In this document: in pieces, positions 18,432 to 30,900 of the stretch
Layout: every line of letters begins with the position of its first letter
How positions within the stretch are numbered: position 1 is the first letter of the stretch
Source of the DNA: Burkholderiales bacterium
GTDB lineage: Bacteria > Pseudomonadota > Gammaproteobacteria > Burkholderiales > Burkholderiaceae_C
NCBI GenBank assembly: GCA_028864885.1
Contig: JAGWLR010000034.1
Coordinates: 1-33,740, forward strand
DNA length: 33,740 nt
Reading direction: 5' to 3'
Notes under the pieces: generated by a model
What the model was told of the DNA's origin: nothing
Seen by the model: the letters and a program-made list of their open reading frames with translations, nothing else
The model's database searches: none
Translations under genes and position numbers: made by a program

Positions 18432-19070
18432 TTGCTGTCGATTCTTCAAGCTGCCGGCTGGCCCATCATTCCACTCGTGCTGTGCTCCATCGCCGCGCTC
18501 GCATTGATCATCGAGCGGTTCCTGAGCCTGCGCAGCAGCCGTGTCGCCCCGGCCCGTCTGGTAGACGAGGTCATCTCGGTCACCCGCACCAGCCTGCCTA
18601 CCGCAGACACCATCAACAAACTGGCCGAGAACTCTGCTTTGGGCCTGGTGCTGGCACAGGGCTTGCGCGCCGTGGCCACCGAACCGCGCATTTCTGAGGC
18701 AAACCTGCGCAGCGCGTTTGAATCGGCCGGGCGCGACGCGGTTCACCAACTCGAACGCAATCTCAACGCCCTGGGCACCATTGCCAGCGCTGCGCCGCTG
18801 CTGGGGTTGTTGGGCACGGTGATCGGGATGATCGAGATTTTCGGCGCATCAGGCGCCGCCACTGGCACAGCTGGCGCCAATCCGATGGAGCTGGCGCACG
18901 GCATTTCCGTGGCGCTGTACAACACCGCCTTCGGCCTGATCGTCGCGATTCCCTCGCTGATGTTCTTCCGCCACTTCCGCGCTCGAGTCGATGCCTACAC
19001 CTTGCAGATGGAGCAAGCCTCCGAGCGCATGGTGCCGCACCTGCTGCGCCTGCTGGGCACCCGCCGCTGA
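18432..19070 (+). CDS. exbB: ExbB/TolQ/MotA-family proton channel protein
   Basis: Inner-membrane proton channel subunit that, with ExbD, powers TonB- or Tol-type energy transfer to the outer membrane. The 212-residue protein has three hydrophobic segments at about 9-28, 113-137 (LGLLGTVIGMIEIFG, the family signature) and 155-178. The start is TTG at 18432, supported by the strong Shine-Dalgarno AAGGGAG at 18419-18425, 6 bases upstream. It is followed by exbD after 24 bases and then lpxK, an arrangement common in betaproteobacteria. No tonB or tolA is nearby, so the partner is unknown; tolQ is the alternative name. Confidence 0.92.
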   Translation: MLSILQAAGWPIIPLVLCSIAALALIIERFLSLRSSRVAPARLVDEVISVTRTSLPTADTINKLAENSALGLVLAQGLRAVATEPRISEANLRSAFESAGRDAVHQLERNLNALGTIASAAPLLGLLGTVIGMIEIFGASGAATGTAGANPMELAHGISVALYNTAFGLIVAIPSLMFFRHFRARVDAYTLQMEQASERMVPHLLRLLGTRR

Positions 19071-19094
19071 GCCCTCGTTCGCAAAGGAGCGGAC

Positions 19095-19532
19095 ATGCCC
19101 ATGAATTTTCGAACCCGGCGACAGGAAGAGCCCGAAATCAACCTGATCCCGTTCATTGACGTGTTGTTGGTGATCCTCATCTTTTTGATGCTGACCACCA
19201 CCTACGCCAAGTTCACCGAGCTGAAAATCAATCTGCCGACCGCGAATGCGCAAGCGGCCAAACCTCGCCCTAAAGAGTTGCTCGTGGTGGTGACAGCCGA
19301 TGGGCGCTATGTCATCAACAACCAGATACTCGAAGGCAGAGGCGTCGACACACTGGCCGCCGCACTGAGCGCCGCTGCGGGTTCGTACAAAGACACCGTG
19401 ATTGTGGTGTCCGCTGATGCCACCGCGACCCACCAGAGCGTCATCAACGTAATGGACGCGGCACGGCGTGTAGGTCTCTCGCAGCTGGCCTTCGCCACTC
19501 AACGCCCGACGGACGCTCCGGCAGGCCAGTGA
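19095..19532 (+). CDS. exbD: ExbD/TolR-family transport protein
   Basis: Partner of ExbB in the proton-motive-force motor. The 145-residue protein has a short cytoplasmic N-terminus, one membrane segment (about 17-37) with the essential Asp at residue 22 (NLIPFIDVLLV), and a periplasmic domain. The start ATG at 19095 has AAAGGAG 5 bases upstream. Its stop overlaps the lpxK start by 4 bases (GTGA), which implies translational coupling. Confidence 0.93.
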   Translation: MPMNFRTRRQEEPEINLIPFIDVLLVILIFLMLTTTYAKFTELKINLPTANAQAAKPRPKELLVVVTADGRYVINNQILEGRGVDTLAAALSAAAGSYKDTVIVVSADATATHQSVINVMDAARRVGLSQLAFATQRPTDAPAGQ

Positions 19533-20611
19533 GTCTGGAAACCCTTCTCACTTCATCCTGGCAAAAGCGTAGCTGCTTGCCCACGTTACTGTGGCCCTTG
19601 AGTGCGCTGCATGGTGCGGCTGTTCGTACCCGACGCTGGGCTTATGACCAAGGATGGCTGAAATCCACGCGGCTGCCGTGCCCCGTCTTGGTCGTCGGTA
19701 ATCGAATTGCAGGCGGTGCAGGTAAAACGCCCACCACCATTGCCATCCTCGAGCATCTGCTGGCCATGGGATGGCACCCTGGTGTTTTGACCCGCGGCTA
19801 CAAGGCGACCAGCGATCAACATCCCCGCCCCTTGTTGCTCGACGAGAACTCCGAGACCAGACTCACCGCCGAATCGACCGGCGACGAACCGCTGCTCATC
19901 TGGCGTCGGACCGGCGTGCCCGTGATGATTGATCCGTCGCGAGTGCGTGGGGGGCTTGCCCTGTTGAGTCAGCGCCCCGAGGTGGACATCCTCGTCTGTG
20001 ATGACGGCTTGCAGCATCTGGCGTTGGCACGCGATATCGAAGTCGTGGTCTTCGATCAACGAGGCCAGGGCAACGGCTGGCTTTTGCCATCAGGACCTTT
20101 GCGCGAGCCCATTGATGTTCATCCCGTCGGCCGTTTGGTGGCTGCACCCATCACCCTTTACAACGCTGATCACATCAGCACACCCATCCCTGGGCATCTG
20201 GCTCGTCGGTCGGTTGCCCCACTCATTCCCCTGGAGGATTGGTGGTCCTGTCCGGGTGACACCATCTCGCATCGATCCTTCCGCCCGCCTGAGAGCGAGG
20301 CCAGCGCAGTCTGGGCGTTGGCCGGCATTGCCCAACCCGACCGGTTTTTCGAGCAACTCCGGGCGCAAGGCTGGAAAATTCATGGTGTGGCCCTGCCAGA
20401 CCATGCCTTGATGGACCCACTGCCCTGGCCTCGTGACGTGAGCGATGTGATCGTGACCGAGAAAGATGCTGTCAAACTATCGCCTGACCTTGTCAGACGT
20501 GAACGCCCCCACACCACGGTGTGGGTCTCCTCATTGAATTTTTCGCCCGACAACGGATTCTGGGACGAACTGGACCAGGCGTTGACGCGCCTGCCATCCG
20601 CCCCCCGTTGA
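19529..20611 (+). CDS. lpxK: Tetraacyldisaccharide 4'-kinase
   Basis: Phosphorylates the 4' position of the lipid A disaccharide at the inner face of the inner membrane. The 360-residue protein has the P-loop [14 protein letters not shown] at residues 57-70, LTRGYK, and the family motif [15 protein letters not shown] hydrophobic N-terminal stretch ([15 protein letters not shown]) agrees with membrane attachment. The start is GTG at 19529, overlapping the exbD stop. The next gene, ycaR, begins 16 bases later and kdsB follows, as in the E. coli lpxK-ycaR-kdsB order. Confidence 0.95.
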   Translation: MSLETLLTSSWQKRSCLPTLLWPLSALHGAAVRTRRWAYDQGWLKSTRLPCPVLVVGNRIAGGAGKTPTTIAILEHLLAMGWHPGVLTRGYKATSDQHPRPLLLDENSETRLTAESTGDEPLLIWRRTGVPVMIDPSRVRGGLALLSQRPEVDILVCDDGLQHLALARDIEVVVFDQRGQGNGWLLPSGPLREPIDVHPVGRLVAAPITLYNADHISTPIPGHLARRSVAPLIPLEDWWSCPGDTISHRSFRPPESEASAVWALAGIAQPDRFFEQLRAQGWKIHGVALPDHALMDPLPWPRDVSDVIVTEKDAVKLSPDLVRRERPHTTVWVSSLNFSPDNGFWDELDQALTRLPSAPR

Positions 20612-20627
20612 GCTAATTGAGACCACC

Positions 20628-20840
20628 ATGGACACCCGACTCATCGAATTGCTCGTCTGCCCCATTTGCAAAGGGCCACTTCAGCGCCCTGCACAGAGCG
20701 ATCACCTCGTCTGTGCTGCTGACAAGCTGGGGTTCCCGATTCGCGATGGCATCCCGGTGATGCTTGAGAGTGAAGCCGTGGCGGTGGACGACAACCTGCG
20801 CCCCATCCCGCAAGTTGCGCCCATGCCCGCCGCCGACTGA
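20628..20840 (+). CDS. ycaR: Trm112/YcaR-family small protein
   Basis: A 70-residue protein of the UPF0434/Trm112 family: zinc-ribbon-like [11 protein letters not shown] with C11 and C14, then [20 protein letters not shown]. Eukaryotic Trm112 activates methyltransferases; the bacterial role is not established. It lies between lpxK and kdsB, one base from the kdsB start, so it is surely co-transcribed with them. Confidence 0.9.
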   Translation: MDTRLIELLVCPICKGPLQRPAQSDHLVCAADKLGFPIRDGIPVMLESEAVAVDDNLRPIPQVAPMPAAD

Positions 20841-20841
20841 C

Positions 20842-21600
20842 ATGGACTACACGGTTCTGATCCCTGCACGGCTGGCTTCGACTCGCCTGCCCAACAAACC
20901 GCTGGCTGACATCGGCGGCGCTCCGATGGTGGTGCGGGTGGCCCAACGGGCCGCGCAAAGTGCGGCGACGCGGGTCGTGGTCGCAGCAGATGACGCCAGC
21001 ATCGTATCGGCCTGCCAGGCGCATGGCATTGAATGCGTGCTGACCCGTGCAGACCATCCGACCGGCAGCGACCGCCTGGCCGAGGCGTGCCAATTACTCA
21101 GCCTGGATGGCCAAGACGCCGTCGTCAACGTCCAAGGGGACGAACCTTTGATTGACCCGGCCCTCATCGACGCGTGCGCCCACCAATTGGCGCAACGCCC
21201 GGATTGCGTGGTCAGTACGGCCGCGCACCCTCTGCATGAAAAAGAGCTGTTCGCCAACCCGAACGTGGTCAAAGTTGTCTTGGACGCTCAGGGGCGCGCA
21301 CTGTATTTTTCTCGGGCACCGATCCCTTGGTGGCGTGACGCCCCGACGCCGGGCACCCCATGCAATCAGGTGGCGGCACCGTTACGTCATATCGGGATTT
21401 ACGGCTACCGTGCCGGCTTTCTCCGCCGCTTCCCGAGCCTGCCGATCAGCCCGCTGGAAACCATCGAGTCACTTGAACAATTGCGCGTGATGTGGCACGG
21501 CGAGCGCATTGCCGTGCATGTCACGCCGCAGGCTCCCGGCGCGGGCGTCGATACACAAGAAGACCTCGAACGGGTGCGACAACTGTTCGCCAAGGGTTGA
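20842..21600 (+). CDS. kdsB: 3-deoxy-manno-octulosonate cytidylyltransferase
   Basis: Activates KDO to CMP-KDO for lipopolysaccharide inner-core synthesis in the cytoplasm. The 252-residue protein shows the nucleotidyltransferase N-terminus [17 protein letters not shown], the metal/nucleotide motif [20 protein letters not shown], and RHIGIYGYR. The ATG at 20842 ([10 protein letters not shown]) is chosen over an in-frame upstream start at 20764 that would overlap ycaR. An imperfect hairpin CACCAATTTGGTG follows the stop, without a U-tract. Confidence 0.96.
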   Translation: MDYTVLIPARLASTRLPNKPLADIGGAPMVVRVAQRAAQSAATRVVVAADDASIVSACQAHGIECVLTRADHPTGSDRLAEACQLLSLDGQDAVVNVQGDEPLIDPALIDACAHQLAQRPDCVVSTAAHPLHEKELFANPNVVKVVLDAQGRALYFSRAPIPWWRDAPTPGTPCNQVAAPLRHIGIYGYRAGFLRRFPSLPISPLETIESLEQLRVMWHGERIAVHVTPQAPGAGVDTQEDLERVRQLFAKG

Positions 21601-22424
<824 letters not shown>

Positions 22425-22453
22425 ACGTCGGTCATTCCCGACCTTCGGCAAAG

Positions 22454-22485
22454 GCCCCGTCGCCCACAAAGCGCCGGGGTTTTTT
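22454..22485 (+). terminator. Intrinsic terminator of adk
   Basis: CCCCG-T-CGC pairs with GCG-C-CGGGG (8 bp with one mismatch), loop CCACAAA, then TTTTTT at 22480-22485. It lies 30 bases after the adk stop and separates adk from dnaG. Confidence 0.88.
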
Positions 22486-22514
22486 AATGGGTCTTTCAGG
22501 CCCCTGTTCAATCC

Positions 22515-24533
22515 GTGATCCCTCAATCGTTCATCCAAGACCTGCTCGCTCGAACCGACATCGTTGATGTGGTCGGTCGACACGTCACGCTCAAAAAAGC
22601 GGGGATCAACTTCAAGGGACTCTGCCCCTTCCACGGCGAGAAGTCTCCTAGCTTCATTGTCAGCCCCAGCCGCCAGACCTACCATTGCTTCGGGTGCGGG
22701 GTGCATGGCAATGCCCTGGGGTTCCTGATGGAAAACGCCGGCCTGGGCTTCGTGGAGGCCGTGAAAGAGTTGGCCCAAATGCAGGGCATGCCCGTCCCGG
22801 ATGATCCGAGCAGCCAGCAAGACCGAGAGCGCGCCAAAGCCCAGAAAGAAAAACAAGCCAGCCTGACCGACGTCATGGCTCAGGCCATGCAGCACTGGAA
22901 GCGGCAGCTGAAGAACACCCCCCGCGCGGTGCAATACCTCAAGGGACGTGGGCTGACTGGTGAAATCGCCGCCCGATTTGCTCTGGGGTATGCCCCCGAG
23001 AATTGGCGGGGCCTGGCCAGTGCCTTTCCCAAGTATGACGACCCGATCCTGGTCGAGGCCGGGCTGGTCATCACGCAAGAGCCCCAGAACGGCGAGGCAG
23101 AGGGCAAACGCTACGACCGCTTTCGGGATCGGATCATGTTTCCGATTCGCAATCCGCAGGGCGAAGTGATTGGATTTGGCGGCCGTGTACTCGACAAGGG
23201 CGAGCCCAAGTACCTGAACTCGCCCGAAACACCGGTGTTCGTGAAGGGGCGAGAACTGTATGGCCTGTATGAAGGCCGATCTGCCCTGCGCAACAAGGGC
23301 TACGCCATCGTCACCGAAGGCTACATGGATGTGGTGGCCTTGGCGCAGTGGGGATATGGCAATGCGGTGGCCACCCTGGGCACAGCATGCACGGCCGATC
23401 ACGTTCAAAAGTTGTTTCGTTTCACTGAGCAGGTGGTCTTCAGCTTTGACGGCGATGCCGCCGGCCGGCGCGCGGCAGGACGGGCTCTCGAAGCTTCCTT
23501 ACCCCACGCCACCGACACGCGTCGAATCAGTTTCCTGTTCTTGCCAGCCGAACACGACCCTGACAGCTACATCCGCGAATTCGGCCCAGACGCCTTCGAA
23601 GCTTGTGTCAAAAAGGCCGTTCCGTTGTCGCGGCAAATTCTGGAACACGCCAGCACCGACTGCGATCTAGACACAGCAGAGGGCCGCGCCAGACTGTTGG
23701 CGCAGGCCATTCCCCTGATTCGACAATTGCCTGAAGGCGCCTTGAAAGGCCAGATCGCCGACGATCTGGCCACCCTGGCACGCTGCGCCCCTGATGACGT
23801 GCGCCGCCGGCTCAATCAGACCTCCGAGGCGGGCGGACGTCATGGTCGCCATACGCAAACAGACACAGCCCATGCGCCCGACGACATGGGGGCAGATATC
23901 CCGGTCTTCGAAGCTGAAGACTCCTCCGGTTACGCCTCTACTTCGCAAGGCTGGTCAAACACGCGATCTTTCGGCCAAGGCAAACGCTGGCGGGATGGCA
24001 TGCGTTGGCAAAAACAAGGCCGCCCCGTCCCAGCCAGACCCCTCCCCCAGGCCGCTACGCCCCTGGATCGGATCGCATGGTTGCTGGTCAGCCACAGCGA
24101 TTTCTGGGAACAACTGCCGCCGTCGGTTCACGATCTGCTGTGCGAGCAATCTCCCCCTTACGGCAACTTCTTCCGATGGCTGGACCGGGTGATTCTGGAT
24201 CAAGGCGCCTTGCCCCAAGACGAGCTGATCCGCATGATGCGGCACAATGACGGACCCGAGGCCAACTCCGGCATGTCAGACAGCCACCAACAATTGACTC
24301 AACTGGCTGAGCGAATTGGTCGATTCCTGGAGATGCCAGAAGCCAAGGACACGGTGACCAGCCTGCTCTACATGATCAAGCCGCTGGAACTGGAAGCCGT
24401 CCGCGACGAGCTGGAACTGCTCAACCAATCTGGTGAACTCTCCGAGGCGGCCGAGGCTCGAAAGATGGAACTCATCCGTCAGTCGCTGGCCATGAAACTT
24501 GAAATCAGCCAGATCCGCCCCATCTCGGGATAG
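22515..24533 (+). CDS. dnaG: DNA primase
   Basis: Synthesises RNA primers at the replication fork. The 672-residue protein has an N-terminal zinc-binding domain with C37, H40, C58 and C61 (CPFHGEKSPSF, HCFGCGVHGN), an RNA polymerase core, and a TOPRIM domain with E268 (TEGYMDV) and D312/D314 (SFDGDAAG). A variable linker near 440-520 precedes the C-terminal DnaB-binding domain. The start is GTG at 22515, without a strong Shine-Dalgarno sequence. It comes right after the adk terminator; no clear promoter is seen in the 29-base gap. rpoD follows after 92 bases. The last codons contain a sigma-32-like promoter for rpoD. Confidence 0.97.
   Translation: MIPQSFIQDLLARTDIVDVVGRHVTLKKAGINFKGLCPFHGEKSPSFIVSPSRQTYHCFGCGVHGNALGFLMENAGLGFVEAVKELAQMQGMPVPDDPSSQQDRERAKAQKEKQASLTDVMAQAMQHWKRQLKNTPRAVQYLKGRGLTGEIAARFALGYAPENWRGLASAFPKYDDPILVEAGLVITQEPQNGEAEGKRYDRFRDRIMFPIRNPQGEVIGFGGRVLDKGEPKYLNSPETPVFVKGRELYGLYEGRSALRNKGYAIVTEGYMDVVALAQWGYGNAVATLGTACTADHVQKLFRFTEQVVFSFDGDAAGRRAAGRALEASLPHATDTRRISFLFLPAEHDPDSYIREFGPDAFEACVKKAVPLSRQILEHASTDCDLDTAEGRARLLAQAIPLIRQLPEGALKGQIADDLATLARCAPDDVRRRLNQTSEAGGRHGRHTQTDTAHAPDDMGADIPVFEAEDSSGYASTSQGWSNTRSFGQGKRWRDGMRWQKQGRPVPARPLPQAATPLDRIAWLLVSHSDFWEQLPPSVHDLLCEQSPPYGNFFRWLDRVILDQGALPQDELIRMMRHNDGPEANSGMSDSHQQLTQLAERIGRFLEMPEAKDTVTSLLYMIKPLELEAVRDELELLNQSGELSEAAEARKMELIRQSLAMKLEISQIRPISG
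24498..24526 (+). promoter_or_regulatory. Sigma-32-like heat-shock promoter for rpoD, inside dnaG
   Basis: CTTGAA (24498-24503), 14 bases, then CCCCATCTC (24518-24526). This matches the core sigma-32 consensus (CTTGAA, 13-17 bases, CCCCATNTA) at all but the last base. E. coli rpoD also has a heat-shock promoter within dnaG. Transcription would begin near the dnaG stop. Confidence 0.6.
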
Positions 24534-24554
24534 TTTTCCCATTCCGATAACGCT

Positions 24555-24583
24555 TTGACGCCCTTCCCCGCTTGAGGGATAAT
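24555..24583 (+). promoter_or_regulatory. Sigma-70 promoter of rpoD
   Basis: TTGACG (24555-24560) and GATAAT (24578-24583) are spaced by exactly 17 bases; each matches five of six consensus bases. Predicted start near 24590, a 36-base leader, then GAGGA before the rpoD ATG. It is the best sigma-70-type promoter I found in the window. Confidence 0.82.
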
Positions 24584-24625
24584 GGAAGGTTCGACAAGCA
24601 CCTAGAATTTCGTTCGAGGACCCGC

Positions 24626-26848
<2,223 letters not shown>

Positions 26849-26867
26849 TTGCCAGACCAGCCCTGAC

Positions 26868-26895
26868 AAACCCGGCTTCGGCCGGGTTTTCTTTT
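26868..26895 (+). terminator. Intrinsic terminator of rpoD
   Basis: AAACCCGGC, UUCG tetraloop, GCCGGGTTT: a 9-bp stem, then TCTTTT. It starts 20 bases after the rpoD stop. Confidence 0.95.
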
Positions 26896-26975
26896 GCCTG
26901 TTGAAAAGAATCAATGGGCGATTGCTGTGCATTTCTTCACACCGTGCGGCAGGATTTCACGTCAAGATCCGAGGT

Positions 26976-27908
26976 ATGAGCAACACCCGGCAGTGTGCGG
27001 TGCTGTTTGCTGACCTCCGTGGCAGCACAGCCCTGTACTTCAAACTAGGCAACAGCGAGGCGGCCACCGTCGTCACGCACAGCCTGGCCATGCTCGGACA
27101 GATCGTGGCGCGCAACGGCGGACGGGTCATCAAAACCCTGGGAGACGGCCTGATGGCCGTGTTCCGCGACCCGGAACGCGCAGTTGAATCCGCTGCCAGC
27201 CTGCAAGAGTCTTTGGAGAAATCCGCACTGATTCCTGGCGGCCTGCCCGCCCGGGAAACAGCCATCAAGCTCAAGACTGCACTCGCCTGGGGCGAAATCG
27301 TCGAGCTGGACAACGACTGCTTTGGTGACGCGGTCAACGTGGCCGCGCGCCTGCTGGATCTGGCAGGCGACAACGAAACGCTGATCACCGGCCCCTTGCA
27401 CCGGCAGTTGCCCACCGATCTGCAATCTCGTTTTCGCAGCATCGACAAGCTGCACCTTCGGGGGCGCAAAGAACCGGTGGCGGTTCTACGGATGGAAAAC
27501 CGGCGTTTCGGCGACACCGTCACCACCATGCACATCGAATTGTCTGGCGCAGACATCCCCGACGGGATTCGACTGCTGTCGGCCGATTTGGACCGCGTGT
27601 TCACCACCGCCGAGATGCCGCTGGAGCTGGGGCGTAGCCCCCAAGCGGGCTTTTGCATCAATGACTCGCGGGTGTCGCGCACGCACGCCCGAATCGAGTC
27701 GCACAGCGGTCAGATCTACTTGAGCGATCAGAGCTACAACGGAACCCATGTGCAGTTCGATCACGATCAACAGGTCTTGACCTTGCGACGCGGCACCTGC
27801 ACCCTGCATGGCACTGGCACGATCTATTTGGGTACGCCGCCCAACGATCCCAACCCCGTCGGCGTGCGTTTTGAGATCCTCAGCCTCGACTCCCTGGGTC
27901 AGTATTGA
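26976..27908 (+). CDS. Class III adenylate/guanylate cyclase with C-terminal FHA domain
   Basis: Predicted soluble 310-residue signalling enzyme. The cyclase domain (about 1-175) keeps the catalytic set: metal-binding D13 (LFADLRGST) and D57 (TLGDGLMAVF), the base-selecting pair K53 and D114 (DCFGDAVN), and transition-state N121 and R125 (VNVAARL). The K/D pair is the one that selects ATP in known adenylate cyclases, so cAMP is the likely product (inference). The FHA domain (about 215-285) shows LELGRSP, SRVSRTHARIE and SYNGTHV, so it should bind phospho-Thr peptides. The ATG at 26976 is chosen from the domain border; GAGG sits only one base before it, too close for a normal ribosome site. 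A TTG at 26901 is an alternative. Confidence 0.9.
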   Translation: MSNTRQCAVLFADLRGSTALYFKLGNSEAATVVTHSLAMLGQIVARNGGRVIKTLGDGLMAVFRDPERAVESAASLQESLEKSALIPGGLPARETAIKLKTALAWGEIVELDNDCFGDAVNVAARLLDLAGDNETLITGPLHRQLPTDLQSRFRSIDKLHLRGRKEPVAVLRMENRRFGDTVTTMHIELSGADIPDGIRLLSADLDRVFTTAEMPLELGRSPQAGFCINDSRVSRTHARIESHSGQIYLSDQSYNGTHVQFDHDQQVLTLRRGTCTLHGTGTIYLGTPPNDPNPVGVRFEILSLDSLGQY

Positions 27909-27971
27909 CCTGTAGATCGGCGCTCGCCCGCTTAGGCTAGAGTCGTGAAGGCGCTTTTTTGTGGCCCCTCC

Positions 27972-30900
27972 ATGACCCATCCCCCCGTTACCACGGACGA
28001 ATCGGACCGATTGGCCCTCTTGCACACCAGCAAGATGCTGGATGCCGACGTCGATCCCGCCTTTGATGCCTTGGCCCGATTGGTCGCTGCGCAGCTGCAT
28101 TGCCCCATGGCGGCGATCAACTTGATCGATGGACACCGCGTGTGGTCCATGTCGCGCGTCGGCCTGGAACACCGCCAATGCTCACGAGCTGATTCGTTTT
28201 GCGCAGTCACCATCCGCCACAGTGGCCGCCTGATCGTGCCGGACACGCTGCAAGAACCGCGCTTTGCCGACTTGTCTGCGATTCATGGCCCACAAGCCGT
28301 TCTCGCATATGCGGCGATGCCCATTGTGGTTGAAGGGCAGGCCCTGGGCACGGTTTGCGCGATGGATCACCACACGCGAGACTGGACCGCTGATGAAATC
28401 GCCCGGCTCAAGGATCTGACGATCGCAACAACGTCTTTGGTAGAAGCCAAGATTCAGGGGCAGCGCATTCGGCGCATGGAGGCTCGTATCCGAACGGCCA
28501 GCCTGGCCGGCAGCGACTGGCTGTGGGAAACCAATCGTCGGGGTCAGATCGAATGGGTGTCCCCGAGTTTGTTGCAACACACGGGAGTGGACCCTTCCAC
28601 GGAAATTGGTCTGATGGCCAGCGACATTTATGTCCCGTGCCAAGACCACACACGAGAATCGTGGGAGCGCTTCCAGCAGGCCATTTCGCGCCGCGAGCCG
28701 TTCTCGGAGGCCATTGCCGAACGTAACACGCCCCGTGGCAGGATGGTCGTGAGCATCAGCGGCACGCCCGTGTTCACCAGTCAAGGGCAGTTCATGGGCT
28801 ACCGTGGGGCCAGCCGCAACGTCACGCGTCAGATCGACGTCGAGCAGCAGGCCAGGATGTCGGATCTGTTGCTGCGGCAAGCGATTGAATCGTTTGAGGC
28901 CAGCGTGATGATCAGCGATGCGCAGGGGGTGGTGGTCCTCAGCAACAGCCGTTGGCGCACCAATGTCGGCGAGTTCTACGACGAGTCAGATCCACACTGG
29001 CCCGCCATCCTGCGCCGCATGATTCAAGCTGGCGTCTATCCGCAAGCCATTGGCCAGGAGGAGGCTTACTACCAGTGGCGAATGGGCTTGTGTCATAGCG
29101 ACGACCCGCACGAGGTTCAGTTCCGAGACAAGTGGTTGCTGATCAAGGATCAAATCTTGCCCGATGGTGGCACGGTGCATTTCGCGCTGGATGTCACGCC
29201 CAGCAAGCGTGATGAGTTGGAGTTGGCCGAACAGCAAAAGGCGGTGAAAGAGTCGGAGGCCCAACTGCAAGCCGTGTTGCGCGCCCTGCCCGACTCGTGG
29301 ATTGTCATCGATGCCCAAGAGTGCTACCTGGCCGCGCGTGACGATCACGGCCTGCTCGTCAAGCCAGTCGATGAGCTGAGGGGGCAGCCTTTTGAATCTG
29401 GGCTGGCCTCGCAACAGGCTGAACGAATGCTGCAGGCCCTGAGGGACACCCGCACATCTGGACAGCCCCAACGGCTGGAATATACCCAGATCAGCCCTAA
29501 CGGCGGCTTGCGTCACCTCGAAGTCCGCATGGCATCGATGACCCATGGCTTGATCCTGGTGCTGGCCCGCGACATCACCGATCGCGAGGTCGGGGCAGAA
29601 AAATTGCGCGTCAGCGAAGAGTTGTATCGATCAGTCGCCACCACGATCAGCGATGGTCTGATCATCGTTGACCTGGCTGGCAGGGTCGTCGCGGTCAATC
29701 CGGCTGCCAATCGAATTCTGGGCATCGATGCGCAAAAGCAATTTGCAGGAAGTCACGACAGCAAGCTAGGCATTGAACTGTTGCAAAACGACCTGCAAAG
29801 CCCGCTGCCTTTGAGTGAGTGGCCGCTGCATCAAACCATCAAGCAAGGCTTGAAGATCACCGATCGGGTTCACGCGCTCAGACGCTTCGACGGTGAAATT
29901 GTCTGGGTTCGGGTGTCGAGCAATCTGTTGCGCATCGGGGTTGAGGGCGAGCCTTTTGCGGCCATGGCCACGTTCCGCGACATCACCCAGGAGCAACGGG
30001 CCATGGCGGCGCTGGAGGAAAGCGAAGCCCGCTGGAAGTTCGCCTTGGACGGCGCCGGAGATGGGGTCTGGGATTGGGACCCACGATCCGGCGACATGTT
30101 CTTCTCGGTTCGCTGGAAGGCCATGTTGGGGTACGGCGAGGACGAGATCCACGGCGGGGTAGAGGAACTGGCGCGGCGAATCCACTCTGAGGATCGGCCA
30201 CGCATCGAGTCGGCCCTGCAGGACTACCTGGACGGAGGTGATGGCGTCTTTCAGGCTGAGTTCCGGCTGGCCCACAAAGATGGTCACTACATCTGGATTC
30301 TCGCCCGCGGCAAGGTCGTCGCCCGTGATGAGCAAGGTCTTGCGATCCGGGTGGTCGGCACGCACTCGGACATCACCCCCATCAAACGCGCCGAGCAGGC
30401 GTTGCGCGAGAAGCATGCTGCCGAGGCGGCCAGTCTGGCCAAGAGTCAGTTCTTGTCGCGCATGAGCCATGAAATCCGGACACCCTTGAATGCGGTCAAT
30501 GGCTTCGCCCAATTGCTCAAGTTGCAGCAGGAGCAAAGTGGCATCACCGACACCACTCAGAAAGGCTATGTGGAACACATTCTGCGGGCGGGCAAGCATT
30601 TGATGGGCGTGGTCAATGATGTGCTCGATTTGCAGCAGGTCGAAGCCGGTGTGATGGTGTTGAAGCCTGAGCCCTTGCTGGTGCATGAAGAAATCTGCGA
30701 ATGCCTGGCCATGCTGGAGCCTCTGGCCCAGTCACGACATATCACGCTGCATGTCGATACGGCAGATCAGTCGATGGTCCTGGCTGATCGGCAACGCCTA
30801 CGGCAAGTGTTGATGAACGTGGGCTCGAATGCCATCAAATACAACTACAACGGCGGTCAGGTCCACTACACCCTAGAGACGTCGCATCCAGATTTCGTGT

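Noticed and set aside
18227-18697. A 156-codon plus-strand open frame starting in the xseA/exbB gap
   Set aside because: It overlaps exbB in another frame, has Ser/Arg/His-rich shadow composition, and lacks a ribosome binding site.
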